Shown here: positions 41,098 through 50,572 of the stretch, one piece after another
Layout: each line of letters starts with the position of its first letter
How positions within the stretch are numbered: the stretch's first letter is position 1
Assembly (NCBI RefSeq): GCF_000469545.1
Contig: NZ_KI273058.1
Span: 62,001-126,000 of the forward strand
Direction: 5' to 3'
DNA from: Mitsuokella sp. oral taxon 131 str. W9106
GTDB taxonomy: Bacteria > Bacillota > Negativicutes > Selenomonadales > Selenomonadaceae
Length of the DNA: 64,000 bases
The notes under the pieces: model-generated
Seen by the model: only the letters and a program-made list of their open reading frames with translations
Told to the model about the DNA's origin: nothing
Databases searched by the model: none
Program-made: the position numbers and the translations under genes

Positions 41098-44000
41098 GTG
41101 AGCAGCGTTTTTACGAAATTCAAGCATCTGATCCCGGTCCAGAAATCCTCGACCGGGCATCAGCAGCTGCATGAAGGCGGCCGCGAGTGGGAGGACACTT
41201 ACCGCGACCGCTGGTCGTTCGACAAATGCGTCCATTCGACGCATGGCGTCAACTGCACGGGCTCGTGCTGTTGGAATATCTATGTCAAGAACGGTCTCGT
41301 CGCATGGGAGAATCAGGAGCACAACTACCCAGAGACGAGCCCGGACATGCCGGACTTCGAGCCGCGCGGCTGTCCGCGCGGTGCGACGTTTTCGTGGTAT
41401 CTCTACAGCCCGCACCGTGTGAAGTACCCGTACCTGCGCGGCGAGCTTGCAGAGCTTTGGCGCGAGGCGCGCAGGAGCCATAAGACGGCGTATGCCGCAT
41501 GGCAGAGCATCGCAAACGACCCGGCCAAGACGAAGCGCTATAAGGAGGCGCGCGGCAAGGGCGGCTTCGTGCGCTCCAATTGGGAGGAGGTGTCGGAGCT
41601 CATTGCGTCATCGCTTCTCCACACGGCGTACAAGTACGGGCCGGACCGCAACTTCGGCTTCTGCGTCATCCCCGCAAAGGGCATGCTCTCGTATGCCGCA
41701 GGCGCGCGCTTCATGCAGCTCATGGGCGGCGCAGGCCTTTCCTTCTACGACTGGTACGCGGATCTTCCGCCTGCGAGCCCGCAGGTCTGGGGGGATCAGA
41801 CGGACGTGCCGGAGTCGTCGGACTGGTTCAACGCCGGCTATATCATGACGTGGGGCTCGAATGTACCGCTCACGCGCACGCCGGATGCGCATTTCCTCCT
41901 CGAGGCGCGCTACCGCGGCACGAAGGTCGTCTCCGTCGCGCCGGACTACGCGGAGTCGACGACGGCCGCCGATGCGTGGATTTCGCTGAAGGTCGGCAGC
42001 GACGCGGCTTTCGCGATGGCGATGGGACACGTCATTCTGAAGGAATACTATTGGGGGGAGCCGGCGGAGTTCTTCACGGACTACGCGCGCCGCTACACGG
42101 ACTTCCCGTTTCTCGTCCGCCTCGACAAAAAGGACGACGGGACGTATCAGCCCGGCCGCTTTCTCAATGCAGAGGATATGGGGCGCAAGGAGAAGCACGC
42201 CGGCTTCAAGTATTACGTCATCGACGAGATCACGGGCAAGATGGCCATCCCGAACGGCACGATGGGCGACCGCTGGGACAACAAGAAGAAATGGAACCTC
42301 CGCGAGGAGAACCGCGATACGGGCGAGAAAATCGTGCCGCAGCTTTCCGTGCTCGGCGGCTTTGACGAGGTCGTCACGGTGGATTTCCCGTATTTCGGCA
42401 ACGAGCGCGAGGATCGTGTCCTGAAGCGCTCCGTCCCGGCAAAGTACGTCAGGACGGCAGGCGGCGAGGTACTCGTCACGACGGTCTACGACCTCACGCT
42501 TGCGAACTACGCAATCGACCGCGGCATCGGCGGAGACTGCGCGAAGTCGTATGAGGACGACGAGCCGTACACGCCGCACTGGCAGGAGAAGTACACGGGC
42601 GTCCCCGCTGCGACGTGCATCCACACGGCGCGCGAGTTTGCCGACAATTCCCTCAAGACGAAGGGGCGCACGATGGTCATCATGGGCGGCGGCATCAATC
42701 ACTGGTTCCATGCCGATATCGTCTACCGCACGATCTTGAACCTCCTGCTGTTCACGGCTGCTGAAGGACGCAATGGCGGCGGCTGGGCGCACTACGTCGG
42801 GCAGGAGAAGCTGCGCCCGGCAGAGGGCTGGGCGCGCATCATGTCGGCATCGGACTGGCAGGCACCGCCGCGCCTCCAGAACGCGACGTCGTTCTACTAC
42901 TTCGCGACGGATCAGTGGCGCAGCGACGAGGTTGACGTGCGGGACCTCAAGTCGCCGCTTGTGGATGCGCGCTACCGCCATCCTGCTGACTACAACGTGC
43001 TCGCGGCGCGCCTCGGCTGGCTGCCGTCGTACCCGACGTTCAAGAAGGGCGGGCAGCAGCTTCACGACGAAGCGGCGGCAAAGGGCATCGACGTCAAGAA
43101 GTACATCGTCGAGTCACTGAAGGACAAGAGCCTTGAATTTTGCGTGCAGGATCCAGATGCGCCTGAGAACTTCCCACGCAATCTCTTTGTTTGGGCGGCG
43201 AACCTTTTGGGCTCATCTGCAAAGGGCAACGATTTCTTCAATAAGTACTTGCTCGGTACGGAGCACACCGTTTTCGCAGAGGAAGAGGGGCCGACGCGTC
43301 CACGGGAAATCCATTGGCGCGAAACGGAAGAAAACGAAAAGCCGGGCGGCGCGGCGGAAGGGAAGCTCGATCTTCTCATCGACATCGATTTCCGCATGGC
43401 GGGCACGGCGCTTTACTCCGACGTTGTCCTGCCTGCTGCGACTTGGTACGAGAAGGACGACCTTTCCTCGACCGACATGCATCCCTTCGTCCACCCGTTC
43501 CAGGCGGCAGTCGATCCGCTGTGGGAATCGCGTACGGACTGGGACACGTACCGCACGCTCGCAAAGGCGGTCTCGAAGGTCGCGAAGGAAGCCGGGCTCA
43601 AGCCGTATCAGGATGTCGTCGCACCGCCGATTGCGCACGACAGCGAGGGCGAGCTCGCGCAGCCCTGCGGCCGTGTCCGCGACTGGTCAAAGGGCGAGTG
43701 TGAGCCGATTCCCGGCAAGACGATGCCGGGGCTCGTGACGATCGAGCGCGACTATACGAAAACGTACGAAAAGTGGATCGGGCTCGGCCCAGGCGCCGGC
43801 ACGCGTCAAGGTGCGCATGGCGTTTCGTGGGATTCTGCCGAGCAGTACGAAGAGGTGCGCCGCCGCAACGGCATGATTGAGAACAAGGACTATGTCTCCT
43901 ACGGATGCCCGTCCATCTATACGGCGCGGCAGGCATGTGATGCGGTGCTCGGGCTCTCGTCGACGACGACGGGCAAGGCAGCCGTGAAGGCATGGCATAC

Positions 44001-44778
44001 GGTCGAGGAGAACACGGGGCTAAAGGATCTCGCACGCATTTCGGAAAGCCGCGAAAACGAGCGTTTTACGTTTGAGGAAATCGCCGTCCGGCCGAAGGAG
44101 TCCATCACGAGCCCGATCTTTACGGGCAGCAACAACGGGCGCCGCTACACGCCTTTTACGACGAACGTCGAGGAGCTCGTGCCGTTCCGTACGATAACGG
44201 GACGCCAGTCGTTCTACCTCGACCACGAGACGATGCAGGAGTTCGGCGAGGCGCTCGCGACGTACAAGCCGATCCTCGACTATCGCCCGATCAAGAAGCT
44301 GCTCGGCGAGACAAAGGAAATCACGCTGAAGTATCTGACGCCGCACAACAAGTGGAGCATACACTCGATGTACTTCGACAGCCAGCAGATGCTCACGCTC
44401 TTTCGAGGTGGGCAGACGGTCTGGATGAACGAGAAAGATGCCGCTGAGATCGGCGTCAAGGACAACGACTGGATCGAGCTTTACAACCATAACGGCGTCG
44501 TCACGAGCCGCGTTGCGGTTTCCCCGCGCCTGCCGCAGGGCGTTCTCTTCATGCACCATGCGCAGGACCGCCACATCAACGTCCCCGGCTCGAAGATCAC
44601 GGGCACGCGCAGCGGCACGCATAACACGCCGACGCGCATCCACATGAAGCCGACGCACATGATCGGCGGCTACGGCCAGCAGAGCTACGGCTTCAATTAT
44701 TACGGCCCGACGGGCAACCAGCGCGATATTTACGTCGTGGCGCGCAAGATGCAGGAGGTTGATTGGCTTGAAGATTAA
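41098..44778 (+). CDS. narG: respiratory nitrate reductase alpha subunit
   Basis: A 1226-residue catalytic subunit that reduces nitrate to nitrite at a molybdenum bis-MGD site facing the cytoplasm. His49, Cys53, Cys57 and Cys92 match the FS0 cluster ligands of E. coli NarG (50, 54, 58, 93). Asp222 in YADLPPASPQ matches the molybdenum ligand. There is no signal peptide. The start is GTG, with GGAGGGG just upstream. It is first in narGHJI; its end overlaps narH by 11 bp. Confidence 0.97.
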   Translation: MSSVFTKFKHLIPVQKSSTGHQQLHEGGREWEDTYRDRWSFDKCVHSTHGVNCTGSCCWNIYVKNGLVAWENQEHNYPETSPDMPDFEPRGCPRGATFSWYLYSPHRVKYPYLRGELAELWREARRSHKTAYAAWQSIANDPAKTKRYKEARGKGGFVRSNWEEVSELIASSLLHTAYKYGPDRNFGFCVIPAKGMLSYAAGARFMQLMGGAGLSFYDWYADLPPASPQVWGDQTDVPESSDWFNAGYIMTWGSNVPLTRTPDAHFLLEARYRGTKVVSVAPDYAESTTAADAWISLKVGSDAAFAMAMGHVILKEYYWGEPAEFFTDYARRYTDFPFLVRLDKKDDGTYQPGRFLNAEDMGRKEKHAGFKYYVIDEITGKMAIPNGTMGDRWDNKKKWNLREENRDTGEKIVPQLSVLGGFDEVVTVDFPYFGNEREDRVLKRSVPAKYVRTAGGEVLVTTVYDLTLANYAIDRGIGGDCAKSYEDDEPYTPHWQEKYTGVPAATCIHTAREFADNSLKTKGRTMVIMGGGINHWFHADIVYRTILNLLLFTAAEGRNGGGWAHYVGQEKLRPAEGWARIMSASDWQAPPRLQNATSFYYFATDQWRSDEVDVRDLKSPLVDARYRHPADYNVLAARLGWLPSYPTFKKGGQQLHDEAAAKGIDVKKYIVESLKDKSLEFCVQDPDAPENFPRNLFVWAANLLGSSAKGNDFFNKYLLGTEHTVFAEEEGPTRPREIHWRETEENEKPGGAAEGKLDLLIDIDFRMAGTALYSDVVLPAATWYEKDDLSSTDMHPFVHPFQAAVDPLWESRTDWDTYRTLAKAVSKVAKEAGLKPYQDVVAPPIAHDSEGELAQPCGRVRDWSKGECEPIPGKTMPGLVTIERDYTKTYEKWIGLGPGAGTRQGAHGVSWDSAEQYEEVRRRNGMIENKDYVSYGCPSIYTARQACDAVLGLSSTTTGKAAVKAWHTVEENTGLKDLARISESRENERFTFEEIAVRPKESITSPIFTGSNNGRRYTPFTTNVEELVPFRTITGRQSFYLDHETMQEFGEALATYKPILDYRPIKKLLGETKEITLKYLTPHNKWSIHSMYFDSQQMLTLFRGGQTVWMNEKDAAEIGVKDNDWIELYNHNGVVTSRVAVSPRLPQGVLFMHHAQDRHINVPGSKITGTRSGTHNTPTRIHMKPTHMIGGYGQQSYGFNYYGPTGNQRDIYVVARKMQEVDWLED

Positions 44779-46192
44779 AGCGCAAGTATCCATGGTCATG
44801 AATCTTGACAAGTGCATTGGCTGCCACACGTGCTCCATCACCTGCAAGAACGTATGGACCAACCGCGAAGGTGCGGAATACATGTATTTCAATAACGTCG
44901 AGACGAAGCCGGGCGTCGGCTATCCGAAGCGTTGGGAAGATCAGAAGAAGTGGAAGGGCGGCTGGAAGCTCGACAAAAGCGGCAACCTCGGACTTGCGAC
45001 GGGCTCGAAGGCGACGCGCCTCGCCAAGCTCTTCTTCCATCCCGAGCAGCCCGAACTCGACGACTACTATGAGCCGTGGACGTATGACTACGAGACGCTC
45101 ATTCACGCAAAGCGCAGGAACCATCAGCCCATCGCTCGCCCGCGCTCGCTCATCACGGGCGAGCGCATGGAGATCCAATGGGGACCGAACTGGGAAGACG
45201 ACCTCGCAAGCGGGGAGTCTGCCCGCCGCGACGTCAACCTCGAAGCGATCGGACAGAAGATTTCGCTCGAGTTCCATGACCTTTTCATGAAGTATCTGCC
45301 GCGCATCTGCAACCACTGCCTCAATCCGGCGTGCGTTGCGGCGTGCCCATCGGGCGCCATCTACAAGCGCGATGAGGACGGCGTCGTCCTCGTCTCGCAG
45401 GACGGCTGCCGCGGCTGGCGCCACTGCGTCCCCGCCTGCCCGTACAAGAAGGTCTACTTCAACTGGAAGACGAACAAGGCGGAAAAGTGCGTCTTCTGCT
45501 TCCCGCGCCTTGAGGGCGGGCTTCCGACCGTCTGCGCCGATACGTGTGTCGGCCGCATGCGCTACATGGGCGTCCTGCTCTACGATATGGACAAGGTGCT
45601 CGATGCGGCGCAGACGAAAAAAGCGGGCGAAATCTACCACCGCGTCCTCGACCTCCTCGCCGATCCGAGCGATCCCGCTGTCGTCGGGGCGGCGAAGAAA
45701 GAGGGCATCACGGACGCATGGATCCGCGCGGCACAGGATTCGCCCGTCTATCGCCTCATCAAGGAGTGGAAGCTCGCGCTGCCGCTTCACCCCGAGTACC
45801 GCACGCTGCCGATGGTCTGGTACGTGCCGCCCCTCTCGCCGATCGCACGGCGCGTCGAAGCGGACGTCTACCTGCCGGACGCAGAGGAAATGCGCATCCC
45901 CGTCGCTTACCTCGCCCAGCTCTTCACGGCAGGCAATACGGCAGAGATGGCACTCGTCCTGCAGCGCCTCCTCGAAATGCGCTGCGTCATGCGTGCGGAG
46001 ATGACGGGCGAGGAATTGCCCGCGCATCTCGCCCTGCCGGCTGAGGCATACAAGAAGATGTACCGCCTGCTCGGCATCGCGAAGTACAAGGAGCGCTTCA
46101 ACATCCCCGCAGGATTGCAGGGCGTTTCGCAGGAAAAGCTCCGCGAGATGCAGGGCGGCGGAAACTACACGTGCCCGATGGGGGGGTGCTGA
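44768..46192 (+). CDS. narH: respiratory nitrate reductase beta subunit
   Basis: A 474-residue iron-sulfur subunit. The first cluster motif has Cys16, 19, 22 and 26, the same numbers as in E. coli NarH. Later CNHCLNPAC, CRGWRHC and CVFCFPR motifs supply the rest. The Trp in CRGW replaces a cysteine, the mark of the [3Fe-4S] centre. The start is TTG at 44768, with AGGAGG 9 bp upstream inside the end of narG, and it gives the family N-terminus KIKAQVSMVMNLDKC. It transfers electrons from NarI to NarG. Confidence 0.96.
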   Translation: MKIKAQVSMVMNLDKCIGCHTCSITCKNVWTNREGAEYMYFNNVETKPGVGYPKRWEDQKKWKGGWKLDKSGNLGLATGSKATRLAKLFFHPEQPELDDYYEPWTYDYETLIHAKRRNHQPIARPRSLITGERMEIQWGPNWEDDLASGESARRDVNLEAIGQKISLEFHDLFMKYLPRICNHCLNPACVAACPSGAIYKRDEDGVVLVSQDGCRGWRHCVPACPYKKVYFNWKTNKAEKCVFCFPRLEGGLPTVCADTCVGRMRYMGVLLYDMDKVLDAAQTKKAGEIYHRVLDLLADPSDPAVVGAAKKEGITDAWIRAAQDSPVYRLIKEWKLALPLHPEYRTLPMVWYVPPLSPIARRVEADVYLPDAEEMRIPVAYLAQLFTAGNTAEMALVLQRLLEMRCVMRAEMTGEELPAHLALPAEAYKKMYRLLGIAKYKERFNIPAGLQGVSQEKLREMQGGGNYTCPMGGC

Positions 46193-46194
46193 CC

Positions 46195-46722
46195 ATGGCA
46201 GTCGCAGGCTATACGAAAACGCTGGCCATCGTTTCGCACCTGCTCGAATACCCGGATCCCGCATGGTGGGATGAGCTGCCGGCGTACAAGGCGGCAGTAG
46301 AGGAAATCGAGTCACAGCAGGCGCGCGGGCTCCTCTCTGAGTTCATCGATTACGTCGAGGGTGAAGGGAAAAAGGCGTATGAGGAACAGTATGTCCGATC
46401 CTTCGACTTCTCCATGAATACGAACCTATATCTCACGACGCAGGAACGCACGGACTACGGCAAGCAGTCGGAGGAAATGCACCGCTACAAGGTGCTCTTT
46501 CTCGAAAACGGCTATGACGTCAACCGCCAGCTCCCGGACTATTTGCCCGCGCTCCTCGAACTCGCGGCATCCCTTCAGGCAGATCACGCGAAGGACGTGC
46601 TTACGAGCATCAAGCCGCGCGTGGAGCTTCTTCGCTCGCGCTTCATTGAGGCGAAGCTCGCGCAGTCCTTCCTCATGGATTTGGTGCTGATGGAAACGGC
46701 AGGATTGGAGGTAGCATCATGA
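46195..46722 (+). CDS. narJ: nitrate reductase assembly chaperone
   Basis: A 175-residue helical protein of the NarJ/TorD chaperone family. It helps insert cofactor into NarG and dock NarGH to the membrane and is not part of the final enzyme. LLEYPD and the YVRSFDFSMNTNLYLT region are family features. The start at 46195 is 2 bp after narH, and the end overlaps narI by 4 bp. Confidence 0.93.
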   Translation: MAVAGYTKTLAIVSHLLEYPDPAWWDELPAYKAAVEEIESQQARGLLSEFIDYVEGEGKKAYEEQYVRSFDFSMNTNLYLTTQERTDYGKQSEEMHRYKVLFLENGYDVNRQLPDYLPALLELAASLQADHAKDVLTSIKPRVELLRSRFIEAKLAQSFLMDLVLMETAGLEVAS

Positions 46723-47381
46723 ACACATTTTTCTATGGCGTCCTGCCGTATATCGCGCTCGTCATCCTCGTCGGCGGCACCATCGTCCGCTACACGATGC
46801 GCGAGCGCAACTGGACGACGAAGTCGAGCCAGTTCCTTGGCCGCGATGGCATGAAGTGGGCAGGCCCCCTCTTTCACCTCGGCCTCGTCATGGCATTCGG
46901 CGGGCATGTCATCGGCGTCTTGATTCCGAAGTTCGTCACGGAGACGGCGGGCATCAACGAGCATTCCTACCATATGATTGCGCTTCTCGGCGGTATCCCC
47001 GCTGCCGTGCTCTTTCTCGGCGGCTTCATCGTCCTCTCGCTGCGCCGCTTCGGCAAGGCACGCATGAAGGTCAATACGAGCAACACGGACCGCCTTCTGT
47101 ACCTCGTGCTCTTTTTGACGATCCTATCGGGCACGCTCGGCACGGTCATGAATATCAGCGGGGCGTTTGATTACCGCGAATCCATTTCGCCGTGGTTCCG
47201 CTCCGTCCTCATGCTGCATCCGGACGTCCCGCTCATGGACAAAATCCCCGCGATCTTCCAGATCCACATGCTCATGTGGATGCTCACGGCGATCCTATTC
47301 CCGTTCTCGCGCCTCGTGCACTGCCTGAGCGTTCCGTTTGAGTACATCGGCCGCGCGCATATCCTCTATCGCAGAAAGTAA
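46719..47381 (+). CDS. narI: respiratory nitrate reductase gamma subunit (cytochrome b)
   Basis: A 220-residue five-helix membrane cytochrome. His53, His63, His183 and His201 match the order and spacing of the haem ligands of E. coli NarI (56, 66, 187, 205). It oxidises menaquinol and anchors NarGH. It is coupled to narJ by ATGA and ends the operon. Confidence 0.95.
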   Translation: MNTFFYGVLPYIALVILVGGTIVRYTMRERNWTTKSSQFLGRDGMKWAGPLFHLGLVMAFGGHVIGVLIPKFVTETAGINEHSYHMIALLGGIPAAVLFLGGFIVLSLRRFGKARMKVNTSNTDRLLYLVLFLTILSGTLGTVMNISGAFDYRESISPWFRSVLMLHPDVPLMDKIPAIFQIHMLMWMLTAILFPFSRLVHCLSVPFEYIGRAHILYRRK

Positions 47382-47510
47382 GCAAGTGCGGGCGGCATGA
47401 ATCCTTCCGGCCCTGCGCCGATGCGTGGACATGGACGACGGAGCGGATCCGTCGCTTGATGCGTTGGCACGAAACGAAATTCCAAAAGAAAAGACGTGTT
47501 TTTCTGACCT

Positions 47511-47553
47511 GGCTCCCAAATGTTAGACGCAGCGGATCTAACGTTTGGGAGCC
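47511..47553. repeat. 17 bp inverted repeat downstream of narI
   Basis: Arms 47511-47527 and 47537-47553 pair over 17 bp (one G-U) around a 9 nt loop. It lies between the convergent narI and AraC genes. There is no T tract on either side, so it may be a protective 3' hairpin or a factor-assisted terminator. The rest of the 220 bp gap shows nothing else. Confidence 0.7.
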
Positions 47554-47601
47554 ATTATCATGTTTGCGGGAAAAAGATGCGTCAGGATGGAGGCACGGAA
47601 T

Positions 47602-48483
47602 CTATCCGTGCGTTCTAAGATCTGCCTTGCGGAATTTCCCCGGGGATATCTTCTTATAGCGGCGGAAGGTTTTGATGAAGTAGCTGACGTCATGGAAGCC
47701 GCAGTCGTAGGCGATCGCCGTAATGGGGGCATCTTCGTTTTTTAGCTTGGTGCACGCCATTTCAATGCGATAGCGCGTGAGGTATTCAATGGGACTGCGA
47801 TGCGTCATGCGCTTAAAGAATTTGCAGAAGTAGTTCGGGGATAGGCCGGCAGCATCTGCCATATCATCGAGCGAGATGGATTCTGCGTAGCGCTCGTCGA
47901 TGAGATGCAAAGCGCGTTTGATCTGGATGATATGCTGGCGGTCAACTTGCTGCTCCTGCTCGCTGAATTGCGGCTGATGGAAAAGCCCTTCCTTGAAGAT
48001 CACGCCGAAAAAGGCATAAAGCATTCCGAGTACGAGAAATTCATAACCGTTTTTTTGCTCGCGAATGGCATGAAAAAGCAACTCTACGATGGATTGGATT
48101 CCTGAACGACCATGCGGCAAGTAGTTATTCACGCGAAGTTCGTGCGAGAGGACGGCATCGATTCGGTCTTTCCCGCTGATGTCATTCTTGAGGAATTTTT
48201 GCAAGTCGAAAACGACACATTCGTAGAGGCAGTCGGATGAATCAGGATGGCCGCCATGGATGATGCCGTCCCGAATGAACACGACATCGCCGGCTTCCGC
48301 GTGGACCGTTTGCTCGTTGAGGGAAAGGACAAAACGGCCTTGTATGATATGGAGTATTTCGAATTCCATGTGCCAATGGTAAGGCATGTAAAAGCGTGGA
48401 TGCGTGCGGTCCACGTAGTAGAAGGCAATGGGGAAATCGAATCGGCCGCGTTGCTGGATCTCGTTATAGCTATCGTGCTTCAT
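47602..48483 (-). CDS. AraC family regulator of the fucose operon
   Basis: A 293-residue regulator. The N-terminal cupin sugar-sensing domain (about 20-160) has HWHMEFEIL and GDVVFIRDG. The C-terminal pair of helix-turn-helix motifs (about 190-290) has ISLDDMADAAGLSPNYFCKFFK and ITAIAYDCGFHDVSYFIKTFRR. GTGAGG lies upstream of the ATG at 48483; a GTG 12 bp earlier is possible. It is divergent from fucIKUAP and is the likely fucose-responsive activator, an inference from position. Confidence 0.92.
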   Translation of the reverse strand: MKHDSYNEIQQRGRFDFPIAFYYVDRTHPRFYMPYHWHMEFEILHIIQGRFVLSLNEQTVHAEAGDVVFIRDGIIHGGHPDSSDCLYECVVFDLQKFLKNDISGKDRIDAVLSHELRVNNYLPHGRSGIQSIVELLFHAIREQKNGYEFLVLGMLYAFFGVIFKEGLFHQPQFSEQEQQVDRQHIIQIKRALHLIDERYAESISLDDMADAAGLSPNYFCKFFKRMTHRSPIEYLTRYRIEMACTKLKNEDAPITAIAYDCGFHDVSYFIKTFRRYKKISPGKFRKADLRTHG

Positions 48484-48523
48484 TGGATGCCTCACTTTCT
48501 ATATAGGATAATATTGTTATACT

Positions 48524-48677
48524 TTAGAGTAATATTTTTTTATTTCCATTAGATTATGTTATGAGTTGATAAGCATTCCTGCTTAAGATTCTTATTATTG
48601 AGAAAATTCATTAGAGTAAAATTCTCCTATTTATTGTGAGTATAACACAAGAACGGAACCTTCTGCAATGCTATACT
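48524..48677. promoter_or_regulatory. fuc intergenic control region with repeated sites
   Basis: The 272 bp divergent gap is AT-rich. TTAGAGTAATAT (48524-48535) and TTAGAGTAAAAT (48611-48622) are near-identical direct repeats, the form of AraC half sites. TTGTG-N7-CACAA (48634-48650) is a perfect inverted repeat centred at 48642. The fuc -10 is probably TATACT (48672-48677) with no -35 match, so the inverted repeat would sit near -42. A further GGAGAA...TTCTCC inverted repeat spans 48692-48713 in the leader. Confidence 0.55.
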
Positions 48678-48755
48678 ATACGCAAGAACAAAGGAGAATA
48701 AGAAAAAATTCTCCAAATCCCACCAACGGAAGAGAATGGAGAGGAGCGATCTCAA

Positions 48756-50549
48756 ATGGCAAAGAGCAGACTGGTTGGTGCGTATCCGGTTATCGGCATC
48801 CGTCCGACGATTGATGGAAGGCGCGGCGTCCTCGATGTACGCGGCTCGCTTGAAGAACAGACGATGGGCATGGCAAAAGCCGCAGCAGAACTTTTTGAGA
48901 AGAATCTAAAGTATACGAACGGTGAGCCTGTCCGCGTCGTCCTCGCGGATACGACGATTGGACGCGTTGCCGAAGCGGCGGCGTGCGCGGCAAAGTTCAA
49001 GCGGGAATGCGTGGACATCACGCTGACGGTCACGCCGTGCTGGTGCTACGGATCCGAGACGATGGATATGGATCCCATGACGATCAAGGGCGTTTGGGGA
49101 TTCAATGGGACGGAACGGCCGGGCGCTGTCTACCTCGCGTCGGTTCTCGCGAGCCATGCACAAAAAGGTCTTCCTGCATTTGGCATCTACGGGCATGACG
49201 TGCAAGCTGCAGATGCGAAGGGAATCCCCGAGGATGTGCAGGAAAAGCTGCTGCGCTTCGGACGCGCAGCAGTTGCGGCAGCGACAATGCGAGGCAAATC
49301 GTACCTGCAGATCGGATCGATCACGATGGGGATAGCAGGCTCCATCATCAACCCGGAATTTTTTGAGGAATACCTCGGAATGCGCGTCGAATCCGTCGAT
49401 GAAGTCGAGATCATTCGGCGCATGACGGAAGGCATCTACGATGCAAAGGAATACGAGAAGGCTCTCGCATGGACGAAGGAGCATTGCAAGGAAGGCTTTG
49501 ACAAGAACCCCGATTTCGCGCGCAAGACCGATGCAGAGAAAAAGAAAGCATGGGAGTTCGTCGTCAAGATGATGTGCATCATCAAAGACCTTTACAACGG
49601 CAATCCGAATCTCCCGAAGGGCTGCGAAGAGGAGATGGTCGGACACAATGCCATTGCGGGCGGATTCCAAGGACAGCGGCAATGGACGGACTTTTATCCG
49701 AATTGCGATTTCCCGGAAGCCTTGCTCAATTCGTCTTTTGACTGGACGGGCGCGCGTGAGAGCTATGTCCTCGCGACGGAAAACGATACGCTGAATGGCG
49801 TTTCGATGCTGTTCAATAAGCTGCTCACGAATCGTGCACAGATCTTTGCCGATGTGCGTACGTATTGGAGCCCGAAGGCCGTCAAGGAAGCCACGGGGTA
49901 TGATCTCGAAGGCGTTGCAAAGGAAGGCAAGGGCTTCATCCATCTGATCAATTCCGGTGCAGCGTGCCTTGATGCCTGCGGCGAAGCAAAGGATAAAGAC
50001 GGAAATGGCGCCATCAAGCCCTTCTGGGAGATGACGCAAGCCGATCAGGACGCATGTCTCGAAGCGACGGAATGGTGCCCGGCGGATAATGGATACTTCC
50101 GTGGGGGCGGATTCTCTTCCCGTTTCCTGACGCGCGCGGAAATGCCTGCCACGATGGTTCGCTTGAATCTCGTCAAAGGGCTTGGCCCCGTCCTTCAGCT
50201 CGTTGAAGGCTACACGGTCAATCTGCCGGAAGAGGTGTCGGACAAGCTATGGAAGCGCACCGACTACACTTGGCCCTGCACTTGGTTCACGCCGCGATTG
50301 ACGGGAAAGGGCGCATTCCGTTCGGCATACGACGTCATGAACAACTGGGGCGCGAATCACGGCGCGATCAGCTACGGGCATATTGGCGCGGATCTCATCA
50401 CGCTCTGCTCGATCCTTCGCATTCCGGTTTGCATGCACAATGTGCCGGAAGAGAAGATTTTCCGCCCGGCAGCATGGAATGCGTTCGGCGAGGATAAGGA
50501 AGGGCAGGATTATCGCGCTTGTGCAGCCTACGGGCCTATGTATAAGTAA
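48756..50549 (+). CDS. fucI: L-fucose isomerase
   Basis: A 597-residue isomerase that converts L-fucose to L-fuculose in the cytoplasm, a manganese enzyme and usually a hexamer. The N-terminus [20 protein letters not shown] and internal segments [20 protein letters not shown] and [21 protein letters not shown] match FucI closely, and the length is that of the family. GAGAGGAG precedes the ATG. First gene of the operon. Confidence 0.96.
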   Translation: MAKSRLVGAYPVIGIRPTIDGRRGVLDVRGSLEEQTMGMAKAAAELFEKNLKYTNGEPVRVVLADTTIGRVAEAAACAAKFKRECVDITLTVTPCWCYGSETMDMDPMTIKGVWGFNGTERPGAVYLASVLASHAQKGLPAFGIYGHDVQAADAKGIPEDVQEKLLRFGRAAVAAATMRGKSYLQIGSITMGIAGSIINPEFFEEYLGMRVESVDEVEIIRRMTEGIYDAKEYEKALAWTKEHCKEGFDKNPDFARKTDAEKKKAWEFVVKMMCIIKDLYNGNPNLPKGCEEEMVGHNAIAGGFQGQRQWTDFYPNCDFPEALLNSSFDWTGARESYVLATENDTLNGVSMLFNKLLTNRAQIFADVRTYWSPKAVKEATGYDLEGVAKEGKGFIHLINSGAACLDACGEAKDKDGNGAIKPFWEMTQADQDACLEATEWCPADNGYFRGGGFSSRFLTRAEMPATMVRLNLVKGLGPVLQLVEGYTVNLPEEVSDKLWKRTDYTWPCTWFTPRLTGKGAFRSAYDVMNNWGANHGAISYGHIGADLITLCSILRIPVCMHNVPEEKIFRPAAWNAFGEDKEGQDYRACAAYGPMYK

Positions 50550-50572
50550 GAAAAAGGCAGGGAGGGCTTTTT

